Assembly: GCA_035374585.1 (NCBI GenBank)
Contig: DAOSPF010000068.1
Coordinates: 1-16,170 of the forward strand
Length of the DNA stretch: 16,170 nt
Direction of reading: 5' to 3'
Source of the DNA: JAKPQD01 sp029572965
GTDB lineage: Bacteria; Bacteroidota; Bacteroidia; Bacteroidales; DTGW01
In this document: in pieces, positions 1-8,245 of the stretch
Layout of the letters: each line of letters begins with the position of its first letter
Position numbering within the stretch: position 1 is the stretch's first letter
Notes under the pieces: generated by a model
Database searches by the model: none
Told to the model about the DNA's origin: nothing
The model's input: the letters and a program-made list of their open reading frames with translations, nothing else
Made by a program: the position numbers and the translations under genes

Positions 1-602
1 GCATTCAAGCCAACCTGGTAAAGCCTCTCCGCCTCAGCTTCAGACGCTCCGCCAAGCAAAGCCCCAATTTTCATGCAGCCAGCCAGAAGAACAGACGTTT
101 TCAACTTTATCATCTCCAGATAATCCTGTTCGCTCACAGAATCAAGGGTTTCAAAGTTCATGTCATACTGCTGCCCTTCGCATACTTCAAGGGCCGTTTG
201 AGTGAAAGTCTTTAATACCGAAGGCAACACAGATACAGGAGACTGCAACATCAACTCGTAAGCCAGAATGCTCATGGCATCGCCAGACAAAATAGCAGTA
301 TTATTGCCCCACAAAGCATGAATAGTATCTTTACCTCTTCTCAAAAGGGCATTATCCATAATGTCATCGTGAACTAAGGTGTAATTATGAAAAACTTCAA
401 GCCCAACAGCAGGATTAATAGCATTTTTAATATTTTCAGAAAATAAATTACAAGAAAGTAAAGTAATAACGGGCCTTATACGCTTACCGCCTAATCCAAG
501 AATATATTTTGCCGGCTCATAAAGCTCAACAGGTTTTCTTCCCCTAGCAACGTTGACCAGCGATTTTTCAACTATAACTCTTGCTTGTTCTGCTGTGATC
601 AT
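1..602 (-). CDS. Polyprenyl diphosphate synthase (isoprenyl synthase family), 3' part missing
   Basis: Trans-prenyltransferase that condenses isopentenyl diphosphate with an allylic diphosphate, feeding quinone side chains or carrier lipids in the cytoplasm. The first 200 residues are visible; the usual length is about 320, so the C-terminal third, with the second Asp-rich motif, lies beyond the left edge. The substrate motif GGKRIRP is at residues 38-44. The first Asp-rich motif DDIMD is at 79-83, followed by NALLRRG, and LSGDAM is at 105-110. DDIMD has no two-residue insertion, and Tyr74 lies five residues before it, which in this family tends to go with shorter products; the chain length is not certain. 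The start is the ATG at 602-600. It is divergent from purD across 155 bp. A near-match to the -7 element (TAATTTGG) lies just upstream of the start. The family is certain; the exact product is not. Confidence 0.93.
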   Translation of the reverse strand, partial: MITAEQARVIVEKSLVNVARGRKPVELYEPAKYILGLGGKRIRPVITLLSCNLFSENIKNAINPAVGLEVFHNYTLVHDDIMDNALLRRGKDTIHALWGNNTAILSGDAMSILAYELMLQSPVSVLPSVLKTFTQTALEVCEGQQYDMNFETLDSVSEQDYLEMIKLKTSVLLAGCMKIGALLGGASEAEAERLYQVGLN

Positions 603-757
603 TTTTTTGCCTGCCAAATTACATGTTTTTGTCCAATCACGCTATTGGTTTTCTCAAATTTCACAATCATCATAAGTAAATAAATTACATTTTAACAACC
701 CAAAAACTTCGTCAATCTTTTTTATTATTCACTATCTTAGCGGCAAAATATATTTTT
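603..757. promoter_or_regulatory. Divergent intergenic region between prenyl synthase and purD
   Basis: This 155-bp AT-rich spacer must hold promoters for both divergent genes. On the plus strand TATCTTAG (733-740) matches the Bacteroidota -7 element TAnnTTTG at all but one position, 17 bp before the purD ATG. On the minus strand TAATTTGG lies close to the prenyl synthase start, also with one mismatch. No purine-regulator operator, riboswitch or other structured element was recognised. The exact promoter positions are tentative. Confidence 0.3.
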
Positions 758-2026
758 ATGAACGTATTGTTAATTGGTTCCGGAGGTCGCGAACATGCTA
801 TAGCCTCAAAAATTATCCAAAGCAAACATTTAGACCAGCTCTTTATTACCCCTGGTAATGCCGGTACAGCCAACATTGGCGTAAATATTGAGCTTGCCCC
901 GTATAATTTTGAATCTATAGGCAAATTTGCCTGTGCCAATCGCGTCGATATGGTAGTTGTAGGCCCTGAAGAGCCTTTGGTAAACGGTTTGGCTGATTAT
1001 TTCCTTCAAAATGAAAGGTTGAAAAACATTCCTGTCATTGGCCCTGTCAAAGCTGGAGCTATGCTTGAAGGAAGTAAAGATTTTGCCAAAGAATTTATGG
1101 TAAAATACAACATTCCTACGGCTAAATATTTTACAGTAACCCAAAACAATATTAACGAAGGTTTTGCTTTTCTTCAAAGCATGAATGCCCCTTACGTATT
1201 GAAAGCCGATGGGCTTGCTGCCGGTAAAGGCGTGGTAATACTCAATAACATTGACGAAGCTAAAGCCGAACTGGAAGCTATGCTTTCGGGGAAATTTGGT
1301 AGTGCAAGTAATAAGGTTGTTATAGAACAGTTCTTAAAAGGCATTGAGCTTTCTGTTTTTGTGCTTACCGATGGGCAGTCATACGTAATACTGCCAGAAG
1401 CAAAAGACTACAAGCGGGTTGGAGAAGGTGACACTGGCCTGAACACAGGTGGAATGGGTGCTGTATCTCCTGTACCTTTTGCAAATACTGAATTCATGCA
1501 CAAAGTAGAACAACGCATTGTTATTCCTACTATTGAAGGACTTAAAAAAGAAAATATTAAATACAAAGGCTTTATTTTCTTCGGATTAATTAAAGTGGAC
1601 GGCGAACCCTATGTTATTGAGTATAATGTAAGAATGGGCGACCCTGAAACTGAAGTAGTTTTTCCCCGCATAAAAAATGACGTACTTGAGCTTTTCCAGG
1701 CTGTGGCTAATGAAACACTGGCTAACCAGAAATTGGTCATTGACGAACGCGTTGCTACAACAGTAATGCTTGTTTCGGGAGGATACCCGGGTGATTACAA
1801 AAAAGGTTATGAAATAAACAACCTTGGCAAAGTCCAAAATAGCATAGTGTTTCATGCAGGTACAACTCTAAACGATGGAATTGTCAGGACAGCAGGAGGC
1901 AGGGTAATTGCCATTACTTCTTTTGGAAAAACAAAAGAAGAAGCTTTGTTACAATCTTATAAAAATGCTGAAATTATTGATTTTAAAGATAAATATTTCA
2001 GAAAAGACATTGGGTTTGACTTATAA
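758..2026 (+). CDS. purD: Phosphoribosylamine-glycine ligase (GAR synthetase)
   Basis: Catalyses the second step of de novo purine synthesis in the cytoplasm: 5-phosphoribosylamine + glycine + ATP to GAR. The 422 residues match the normal full length. The N-terminal domain opens with GSGGREHA (8-15). The ATP-grasp domain contains KADGLAAGKGV (149-159), NTGGMGA (229-235) and the metal-binding EYNVRMGDPETE (288-299). The C-terminal domain has the SGGYPGDY signature (340-347). The start is the ATG at 758, with no Shine-Dalgarno sequence, as is common in this phylum. The next gene begins 12 bp after the stop on the same strand, so the two are probably co-transcribed. All motifs are intact. Confidence 0.97.
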   Translation: MNVLLIGSGGREHAIASKIIQSKHLDQLFITPGNAGTANIGVNIELAPYNFESIGKFACANRVDMVVVGPEEPLVNGLADYFLQNERLKNIPVIGPVKAGAMLEGSKDFAKEFMVKYNIPTAKYFTVTQNNINEGFAFLQSMNAPYVLKADGLAAGKGVVILNNIDEAKAELEAMLSGKFGSASNKVVIEQFLKGIELSVFVLTDGQSYVILPEAKDYKRVGEGDTGLNTGGMGAVSPVPFANTEFMHKVEQRIVIPTIEGLKKENIKYKGFIFFGLIKVDGEPYVIEYNVRMGDPETEVVFPRIKNDVLELFQAVANETLANQKLVIDERVATTVMLVSGGYPGDYKKGYEINNLGKVQNSIVFHAGTTLNDGIVRTAGGRVIAITSFGKTKEEALLQSYKNAEIIDFKDKYFRKDIGFDL

Positions 2027-2038
2027 AATGGTTTGCAG

Positions 2039-3019
2039 ATGCTTTTAAGAGTTTCACGTTCCAGCAACCCCTCCTTACCTATTATTCTGTTGATACTTTC
2101 ATTAGTATTTTGGTTTAACGGGTTTACGGAAGTGTCTTTAAACAATCAAATTTACCATTTTTCACCTTTTTACGATTTAATAAAATTGCTTCCCCAACAA
2201 GCCGGAATTATTCAGTCATTACTGGGAATTCTGGCTTTATGGTTCGTTGCTTTTTCGCTGATCAGGATAAATTCCAGGTTTATCATTATCCAGGAAAGAA
2301 CGTATCTGCCAGTACTTTTCTATTTTGTAATGATATTTGCCATTACAAAAATTAACTACCTGCATCCGGCATTAATTGCGGCAATATTTATTAGTATTGC
2401 TTTAGAAAGATTGTTCCATAGCAATAAAAATGAGAACCTTTCGTACAACCCCTTTGATGCTGCATTCTTTATCACGTTAGCTGCATTCTTTTATTTCCCG
2501 GCAATATTTTTCAATGTTATCGTTTGGCTTGCCCTTTTAATCATGCGTCCATTTTATTGGAGAGAATGGGTTTATTCTATTATTGGCATGTTTGTGCCAT
2601 CTTTCATCATATTATCAATATTTTACCTTACAGGCACCAACTTTCAATACATTTTAAAATCAGCGAAACTTCTTTTCACTGTTAAAAATGACATTTCAAT
2701 AACCATAACCGATGCTTTATTTTTAAGCTTTTGCCTGGTTATGCTTTTAATAGCCAGTGCCCACATGATAGCCATGATGGGCAAGTTTAAAATTCTTACA
2801 CGCAAGGCTTATAACTTGTTTCTTGCCCTGTTCCTTGTTTCTGTAGTTGTATATATCTTCGTGCCATCAGTAGGCTTAGAAATAATATTCATTGGAGCAT
2901 TACCAATAAGCCAACTCTTTACCAATTACTACCTAAACGCCCCTGCCACAAGGTTCAGAGAGACAGTATTTGACTTGTTTATAATATTTTTTGTGCTTAC
3001 CCAGTTGATTAAGCAATAG
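2039..3019 (+). CDS. Polytopic inner-membrane protein, DUF6427-like
   Basis: The function is unknown. The protein has 326 residues and about ten hydrophobic segments (roughly residues 12-28, 58-76, 90-105, 108-123, 141-168, 178-198, 226-246, 260-278, 280-298 and 310-325). Recognisable patterns are an N-terminal SSNPSLP before the first helix and RPFYWREW (about 170-177), followed by a Gly/Pro-containing helix. Both resemble the DUF6427 family, which I recall as commonly following purD in Bacteroidota; this is from memory, not a search. I chose the ATG at 2039. A TTG two codons upstream (2033) is in frame but less likely. The ATG at 2028 is out of frame. It is probably co-transcribed with purD. 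The 3' end overlaps the 3' end of convergent tsaE by 11 bp. No catalytic motif was seen. Confidence 0.8.
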   Translation: MLLRVSRSSNPSLPIILLILSLVFWFNGFTEVSLNNQIYHFSPFYDLIKLLPQQAGIIQSLLGILALWFVAFSLIRINSRFIIIQERTYLPVLFYFVMIFAITKINYLHPALIAAIFISIALERLFHSNKNENLSYNPFDAAFFITLAAFFYFPAIFFNVIVWLALLIMRPFYWREWVYSIIGMFVPSFIILSIFYLTGTNFQYILKSAKLLFTVKNDISITITDALFLSFCLVMLLIASAHMIAMMGKFKILTRKAYNLFLALFLVSVVVYIFVPSVGLEIIFIGALPISQLFTNYYLNAPATRFRETVFDLFIIFFVLTQLIKQ

Positions 3020-3425
3020 TTATCAAACGTTTTTGCTTGTTGTTTACTTCTATGTTTACTTGTAAAGTGTCGGGCAGAAGTATATTCTCAGCTATTTCTG
3101 GCCACTCTATTAAACAAAGGTTGCCACTATAAAAATATTCTTCATAACCAAGATCATATAGCTCTTCCGCTTTGTTTAAGCGGTAAAAGTCAAAATGAAA
3201 GATTTTTTTCCCGGAAGCAGTAAGATATTCGTTTACTACCGAAAAAGTAGGACTGGTGACATTCCCAACAACATTCAGGGCTTTGCAAATGGTTTTTATC
3301 AGGGTGGTTTTTCCTGCTCCCATTTTCCCGGAAATAGCTACAACTGGCTTATGAGCAGACTTTGAAATGATAGATTCTGCAGGTTTGTGCAAATCCTCCA
3401 ACGAAGAAATTTCAAAACTTTCCAT
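3009..3425 (-). CDS. tsaE: tRNA threonylcarbamoyladenosine biosynthesis ATPase TsaE
   Basis: P-loop ATPase that works with TsaB and TsaD to make the t6A37 modification of ANN-decoding tRNAs. The 138 residues are normal for the family. The Walker A motif GKMGAGKTT is at 33-41, followed by SPTFSVVNEY (58-67), HFDFYRL (77-83, with the conserved Asp79), the YDLGYEEYF region (about 90-98) and the IEWPE motif with Trp108. The start is the ATG at 3425-3423. The gene lies 128 bp downstream of porX on the same strand, but a terminator-like hairpin and two palindromes occupy that gap, so it may have its own promoter. I found no exact TAnnTTTG in the gap; TAGTTTAG, with one mismatch, is the closest. The 3' end converges on the DUF6427-like gene. 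Confidence 0.96.
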   Translation of the reverse strand: MESFEISSLEDLHKPAESIISKSAHKPVVAISGKMGAGKTTLIKTICKALNVVGNVTSPTFSVVNEYLTASGKKIFHFDFYRLNKAEELYDLGYEEYFYSGNLCLIEWPEIAENILLPDTLQVNIEVNNKQKRLITIA

Positions 3426-3477
3426 AATCTGATTTTTTAGAAAACCTAAAATCGAAAAACTCTCTAAACTACAACTG

Positions 3478-3507
3478 TTTCAAAATTCTTTTTGAAATAG
3501 TATACTA
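3478..3507. repeat. Two abutting palindromes upstream of tsaE
   Basis: TTTCAAAA (3478-3485) and TTTTGAAA (3490-3497) form a perfect 8-bp inverted repeat with a 4-nt spacer. It is followed directly by the perfect 10-bp palindrome TAGTATACTA (3498-3507). Both lie 50-85 bp upstream of the tsaE start and downstream of the porX terminator. They could be operator half-sites or an AT-rich hairpin. The sequence alone does not show a function. Confidence 0.4.
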
Positions 3508-3522
3508 CTATTAAATTTAAGC

Positions 3523-3548
3523 AAAAAAAGGCAAAAGCGCTAATTGCC
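3523..3548 (-). terminator. Intrinsic terminator after porX
   Basis: Read on the minus strand, GGCAA and TTGCC (3548-3544 and 3534-3530) form a 5-bp stem around a 9-nt loop, followed directly by seven T (3529-3523). It starts 5 bp after the porX stop codon. The stem is short, but its position and uninterrupted T-tract fit a Rho-independent terminator of the porW-porX unit. Confidence 0.55.
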
Positions 3549-3553
3549 CTCTC

Positions 3554-5107
3554 TTATTTTTTACCAATAATAATAAAAGGCACCAGCATTTCTTCGAGCG
3601 AAACGCCACCATGCTGGAAAGTATTGCGGTAATAATTCACAAAATGATTGTAATTATTGGGATACACAAGAAAATCATCATCTGTGGCAAATATGTATGA
3701 AGAGGTAAGGTTTATACTTGGCAACCTCACTTCAGCCGGTTTTCTTACTTCAAACACTTCTTTGGGGTTGTAGTCAAGGTTCCGCCCAAGTTTGTATCTC
3801 AAGTTTGTAGAGGTATGACGGTCTCCAATAACTTTTACAGGGTTGGTAACTTTAATAGTGCCGTGGTCTGTTGTAATAACCACTTTTATCCCCTTCGAAA
3901 CAGCGTCTTTAATAATATCGGGCAAAACCGAATGCTGAAACCACGAGCGGGTTACCGAGCGAAACGAAGCCTCATCGGCAGCAAGTTCTTTAATTACCTC
4001 GGTTTCTGTACGCGCATGCGAAAGCATATCTACAAAATTGAACACAAGTACGGTCAAATCATTTTTTAAAAAGTTGGCGAAGTTTGATGCTACTTTTTTT
4101 GATACTTTCTGGTTTAGAATCTTTTCGTATTGCCATTGGCACTTAACCCCCAGTCTCGAAAGCTGATGCTGCAATAATTCAGCTTCATTGAAATTTTTAC
4201 CTTCTTCATCATCGTCATTAACCCAAAGTTGAGGATATAATTGCTGAATATCATAGGGCATAAGCCCTGCAAATAAAGAATTACGGGCATATTGTGTAGC
4301 TGTAGGAAGAATGCTAACGTACATTTCTTCTTGCTCAACTTTATTTTCTTCAATAATTAATGGCTTTATAGCTTGCCATTGATCATACCTGAAATTGTCA
4401 ATCAGGCAAAATAAGACTTTTTGTTGTGCCTTGATCATTGAAAATATTTTGTTGGCAAATACTGAAGGAGACATCAAAGGCCTATCCTGAGCGTTTTCTT
4501 TAAACCATTTGGCATAGCTGCTTTTTATAAACCTCCCAAATTCATGGTTAGCCTCACTTTTCTGATTTTTCAGAACCTCAGACAATCCCTGTCCTGTTTT
4601 TTCCAGTTCAAGTTCCCAAAAAACAAGGTTTTTGTATATTTCTTTCCAATCTTCAATGCTTTGTGCTGAATTTATGCGTTGGCTTATTTGCATAAACTGC
4701 GTTTGGTAGGTTTGCGTTGTTTTACTGCTAACCAACCGCTTATTATCAATATGTTTCTTTAATGTCAATAACACTTGATTAGGATTCACAGGCTTTATCA
4801 GATAATCATCTATCTGCGAACCAATGGCATCTTCCATCAGGTTTTCTTCCTCACTTTTGGTTATCATAACAACAGGGACTCCGGGCAAAATCCGCTTTAA
4901 AGGCTCAATAAGCTCTAATCCGCTTTTGCCGGGCATGTTTTCGTCCAGAAACACAATGTCAACAGTACCTTTTTGAGCAATTTGCAATGCATCATCACCG
5001 TTAGTTACAGATATAATCTTATATCCACGGTTCTCAAGAAATAAAATATGGGGCTTTAATAGTTCTATTTCATCGTCAGCCCAAAGAATGGTTATTTCCC
5101 GTGTCAT
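3554..5107 (-). CDS. porX: T9SS response regulator/PglZ-domain phosphodiesterase PorX
   Basis: Cytoplasmic regulator of type IX secretion, paired in known systems with the histidine kinase PorY. The 517 residues equal the usual PorX length. The N-terminal receiver domain (about 1-120) has the acidic pair Asp11/Asp12, the phospho-acceptor Asp55 in FLDENMP, Thr83 and Lys105 (LIKPV). A helical linker follows (about 130-210). The C-terminal PglZ/alkaline-phosphatase-like domain keeps the expected metal and nucleophile residues: Asp237 (CLIDNFR), Thr271 (PTATQY), Asp360 and His364 (FVDMLSH), Asp414-His415 (TTDHG), His431 (GDRHTS) and His499 (FQHGG). Both the phosphorylation switch and hydrolase activity are therefore predicted to be intact; that family members cleave oligonucleotides is established knowledge. 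The start is the ATG at 5107, only 5 bp after the porW stop. A terminator follows directly. Confidence 0.94.
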   Translation of the reverse strand: MTREITILWADDEIELLKPHILFLENRGYKIISVTNGDDALQIAQKGTVDIVFLDENMPGKSGLELIEPLKRILPGVPVVMITKSEEENLMEDAIGSQIDDYLIKPVNPNQVLLTLKKHIDNKRLVSSKTTQTYQTQFMQISQRINSAQSIEDWKEIYKNLVFWELELEKTGQGLSEVLKNQKSEANHEFGRFIKSSYAKWFKENAQDRPLMSPSVFANKIFSMIKAQQKVLFCLIDNFRYDQWQAIKPLIIEENKVEQEEMYVSILPTATQYARNSLFAGLMPYDIQQLYPQLWVNDDDEEGKNFNEAELLQHQLSRLGVKCQWQYEKILNQKVSKKVASNFANFLKNDLTVLVFNFVDMLSHARTETEVIKELAADEASFRSVTRSWFQHSVLPDIIKDAVSKGIKVVITTDHGTIKVTNPVKVIGDRHTSTNLRYKLGRNLDYNPKEVFEVRKPAEVRLPSINLTSSYIFATDDDFLVYPNNYNHFVNYYRNTFQHGGVSLEEMLVPFIIIGKK

Positions 5108-5112
5108 AGACG

Positions 5113-7791
5113 TTATTTGTTGTAGTTTTCATTGAAAAACTCACGGTATGCCGAATCATTCCCATCCTGTTTGAAAATGTTGTAGTTCTTTTCCGAAATT
5201 ACAACAGGATCAACCTCTTTTGTAACATCTTTCATCAAAATCACCTTATCTCTCGTAATAGCCGAATAATAATTGATAGCTTCCTGCATGTTGGCAAATT
5301 CCCTGATAACAACCATTTGTTTATTTTGCGACGTTTGTTCGGCTTTAACACTAAGGTTTGCCCTCACAAAATTATCAAGATTGTAATTTATAGTATTAAA
5401 TACCAACTGGTTAACATTTGTCTTTTTATCATTTGCGATATAAATAACCAAATGTTTTTCATCTTTTTCGGGCTTAGCATAAACAGCCCTTGCCTGCGCT
5501 ATTTCTTCTTTTTTCTTTATTTCAGGCTTTGTCTGGTCTAACTGGGCTATAATGCTTTTGGCAAAAACAGCCTCTTCTGTCTTACCATAATTTGAAACAA
5601 TATAGTTTAGGCCTCGCCTAAGCGAATCCAACCCATATATTTTGCCTTCAGCCAAATATTTAACAAAGATAAACTTAATAGCTATCTTGTGTTTAGGGTT
5701 ATTGGCAAGCATATTTGCCGAAATATCCAACGCCTGCTGATAATCCCCTCCCTGATATGCCAAATAAGCCTTATTGTATTCTTCATTTATCTGGTTTTCT
5801 TTATCTTGCAATTGCTTAACAAACTCAGGATTATTAACAATCTGGGTATAAATATTGCCCGGAAAATCATTTATAAGCCTTGCCTTGACCATATTGGCCT
5901 TTTCGTTTTCCCCAATTTGTTTATAAAGAATAAAAAGCTGGTACAATGATTGTGCTGTTGCTTCGTCTTTGGGGTACCTCTTAGCCTGATCCTGATAAAG
6001 TTCTGCTGCTAACAAATACTCAGACAAGTCATCTTTATATATCTGAGCTGCATTATACAACGACTTTTTAATCTTATCGTGCGAAGCTGCCATTGCCGAG
6101 TCTGTCAATGGTAAATCTTGCATATAGTATTCGCGTGACTTATTATCTTTAACCTTCTTTTTATCCGTCTCTTTACCTTCTGATTCAACTTCCTGCAAAG
6201 TATTTTCTTGTGCAGATTCGTCAAAACTCATTTGTTTTTTGTTACTTCTCCGCCAGTTGTCTTCCAGCTTTCGCTTCCCCCATTTGACCAAAAACTCGTT
6301 TTCGCCATAGCTCTTTGATGAAGGGTAAAAATACCATTTGCCACTTTGGTCTTTATTTATCGAACTGGATTGATTGCGCGCCTGCATATCGGAATATTCG
6401 TACATACTGGTTTGCTCAGCCATCATCTCTTCTTGCTGTTTGCGGGCTTCTTCTGCTTCTTTTTCTTTTACCGTGGCAATAATTCTATCAATAAAAATAT
6501 TCCGCTCATTTTCAGACATCCTGGCCACAAACTGAACACTATCTTCAAAACTTACAGTATTTAAATTTTTTGCCAAACGCTGTAAATTCCTGGCCCGACT
6601 GTTAATCTCCGGGTATTCGGGAAAAAATTCGTCAATATTCAGCAAAACGCTATCATAGTATTTCTGCGACTGAAGATATTCTTTGTCTGCATAATATATC
6701 TTGGCCATGGCCAAAAAACTTCTTGCTTTTTGCTTGGTGTTTGTAGTACTGTACTGACAAGATTTTGAATAATTATCAAGAGCCTCTTTTTTCTTGCCCT
6801 CTTTCAAATCTATCTGTCCTAAGGCGTAATATATCTGATCAAGAAACTCTTTATTCTTCTCATCTTTCATCAGTTTATAAAGGTTTCTTCTGATTTCAGA
6901 AGCATCAGAGCCCGCTTCAAATGAATTGGCCATATTGATACGGGCATTAAATGCCATTTCGTAAGGCGGATCCAGCTTTATTACTTTTTTAAAGTGCTCT
7001 AAAGACTTATCATACTGCCCGTTAAGTTGATACAACTGGCCTAAAATAAAATGATACCTCAACTTTTGATTTTTCTTATTCCTGAATTCTAAGGCTTCTT
7101 CAAGCATTTTCGCTGCCTCAGGGTATTGTTTCTTTCGTATTGCATAATCGGCCTGAATTGCCCTTAAATCTGAGTTATATTTTTTAGGGAACTTTTTCCT
7201 GGTTTTAAGATTATTAATAATATCTGCAGATTCGGAAAATTCATTTTCAAAAAGCAGCTTACGCGTGAGCATAATTTGTGCCTCTATTCCGGTATTTTCT
7301 TTAGGGTACTCTTTGATTATCTGCCTAAATGATGCATTAGAATTGTACAAGTCAAGTTTCATAAAATAAGCCTTGCCCATTAAAAGATAGGCATCATCAA
7401 TCCATTTATTATATTCGCGTTTATTATAGAACTCTTTTTGCTTCTGCGTTTTTATCCCCTTCTTTATGTCCGGCTTTGCCGTAATTGAATGTAAAACGAT
7501 TGTTTTAGAAGCTTTTTTTATCGTCCTGTCCATATCTGCTACAGCATTGGTTGCTGCTTCTGCATTTGGAAACTGGAATACAGGCAATAATACTGTATAA
7601 TCCTCTTTGTAGTTTTGCTCAAGACGCTTTAAGCCTTTTTTATAGCTTTCTTTACCATTGAAGTAAACATTGTAATGCGCAGTAAGGTTATGATATGACC
7701 TTGAAGCAATTGTGTTTTTCTTTGTCGAACAACTGCTAAAAATCAATAAAACAGATAATATTGAAATAAATAAATATCGAAATTTGCTCAT
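5113..7791 (-). CDS. porW: T9SS TPR lipoprotein PorW/SprE
   Basis: Envelope lipoprotein needed for T9SS function (PorW in Porphyromonas, SprE in gliding flavobacteria). It has 892 residues from the ATG at 7791; an in-frame TTG six codons upstream (7809) is less likely. The signal peptide ends in LLIFSSC, a lipobox with Cys21 as the lipidated residue. After it comes the family-typical segment with YHNLTAHYNVYFNG (about 33-46). Several TPR-like helical pairs span about 124-394. A charged, coiled-coil-prone stretch lies at about 436-460. The signatures GKWYFYP (484-490) and WGKRKLEDNWRRSNK (504-518) are followed by a Lys/Glu-rich linker, a second TPR-like region and a C-terminal alpha/beta domain. 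It is the first gene of a pair with porX. No exact -7 element was found in the 57 bp between its start and the nifU terminator. Confidence 0.9.
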   Translation of the reverse strand: MSKFRYLFISILSVLLIFSSCSTKKNTIASRSYHNLTAHYNVYFNGKESYKKGLKRLEQNYKEDYTVLLPVFQFPNAEAATNAVADMDRTIKKASKTIVLHSITAKPDIKKGIKTQKQKEFYNKREYNKWIDDAYLLMGKAYFMKLDLYNSNASFRQIIKEYPKENTGIEAQIMLTRKLLFENEFSESADIINNLKTRKKFPKKYNSDLRAIQADYAIRKKQYPEAAKMLEEALEFRNKKNQKLRYHFILGQLYQLNGQYDKSLEHFKKVIKLDPPYEMAFNARINMANSFEAGSDASEIRRNLYKLMKDEKNKEFLDQIYYALGQIDLKEGKKKEALDNYSKSCQYSTTNTKQKARSFLAMAKIYYADKEYLQSQKYYDSVLLNIDEFFPEYPEINSRARNLQRLAKNLNTVSFEDSVQFVARMSENERNIFIDRIIATVKEKEAEEARKQQEEMMAEQTSMYEYSDMQARNQSSSINKDQSGKWYFYPSSKSYGENEFLVKWGKRKLEDNWRRSNKKQMSFDESAQENTLQEVESEGKETDKKKVKDNKSREYYMQDLPLTDSAMAASHDKIKKSLYNAAQIYKDDLSEYLLAAELYQDQAKRYPKDEATAQSLYQLFILYKQIGENEKANMVKARLINDFPGNIYTQIVNNPEFVKQLQDKENQINEEYNKAYLAYQGGDYQQALDISANMLANNPKHKIAIKFIFVKYLAEGKIYGLDSLRRGLNYIVSNYGKTEEAVFAKSIIAQLDQTKPEIKKKEEIAQARAVYAKPEKDEKHLVIYIANDKKTNVNQLVFNTINYNLDNFVRANLSVKAEQTSQNKQMVVIREFANMQEAINYYSAITRDKVILMKDVTKEVDPVVISEKNYNIFKQDGNDSAYREFFNENYNK

Positions 7792-7848
7792 AAACCGGTT
7801 TATAGACAAAAAACTTGTTTATTGGTAAAATATTGTAAGCATTTAAAT

Positions 7849-7876
7849 AAAAAAGAGGATATAAATATAATCCTCT
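7849..7876 (-). terminator. Intrinsic terminator after the NifU-domain gene
   Basis: On the minus strand AGAGGAT and ATCCTCT (7876-7870 and 7860-7854) form a perfect 7-bp stem with a 9-nt AT loop, followed by a T-tract (7854-7849). It lies about 50 bp after the nifU-like stop and upstream of porW. It probably ends the ribE-capD-nifU transcript and makes porW-porX a separate unit. Confidence 0.7.
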
Positions 7877-7926
7877 ACATTATCCCGGTAAAGATACAAT
7901 GATTTTAAAAACTTTAAGAAAAAGTA

Positions 7927-8181
7927 TTAAACAGCTATGACAGATTTTATTTGAGGAATATCATTTAGCAGGGTCTGCTCTACCCCGGCCTTGAGCGTCT
8001 GAATACTGAACGGACAATGCCCGCATGCTCCCATCAACCTTACTTTTACATCCATATTTTCTGTCAACCCGACAAATGAAACATCTCCCCCATCAGCCTG
8101 AAGATATGGTCGTATTTTTTCAAGGCTAAGATTAATTGCTTCTACAATTTCTTTTTCCTCTTTGACAGAACCTTTTCCCAT
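7927..8181 (-). CDS. NifU-like (Nfu C-terminal domain) iron-sulfur scaffold protein
   Basis: Small 84-residue protein consisting only of the Nfu/NifU C-terminal domain, which carries or transfers [4Fe-4S] clusters in the cytoplasm. It shows the family pattern RPYLQADGGDV (24-34), a VKVRLMGACGHCPFS block (46-58) with the cluster-ligating Cys53-x-x-Cys56, and the TLKAGVEQTLL helix (62-72). It lacks the A-type N-terminal domain of E. coli NfuA; stand-alone versions are common, so this is not a truncation. The start is the ATG at 8181, with a weak AGG upstream. It follows the capD-like gene after 64 bp without an obvious terminator, so co-transcription with ribE and capD is possible. No exact -7 motif is seen in the gap. 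Confidence 0.94.
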   Translation of the reverse strand: MGKGSVKEEKEIVEAINLSLEKIRPYLQADGGDVSFVGLTENMDVKVRLMGACGHCPFSIQTLKAGVEQTLLNDIPQIKSVIAV

Positions 8182-8245
8182 GTACCTGTTTTTCTAAACA
8201 AACAATTGATATTCTATAATGTTCATAACAAAGACCCAAAATGTT

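Noticed and set aside
830..1177. 115-codon minus-strand open frame inside purD
   Set aside because: It lies wholly within purD, whose frame carries all the conserved motifs; the antisense translation looks like no known protein.
7792..7809. Upstream TTG start for porW adding six residues
   Set aside because: The ATG at 7791 gives a normal lipoprotein signal peptide with Lys3 and Arg5 before the hydrophobic stretch; the extra residues add nothing.
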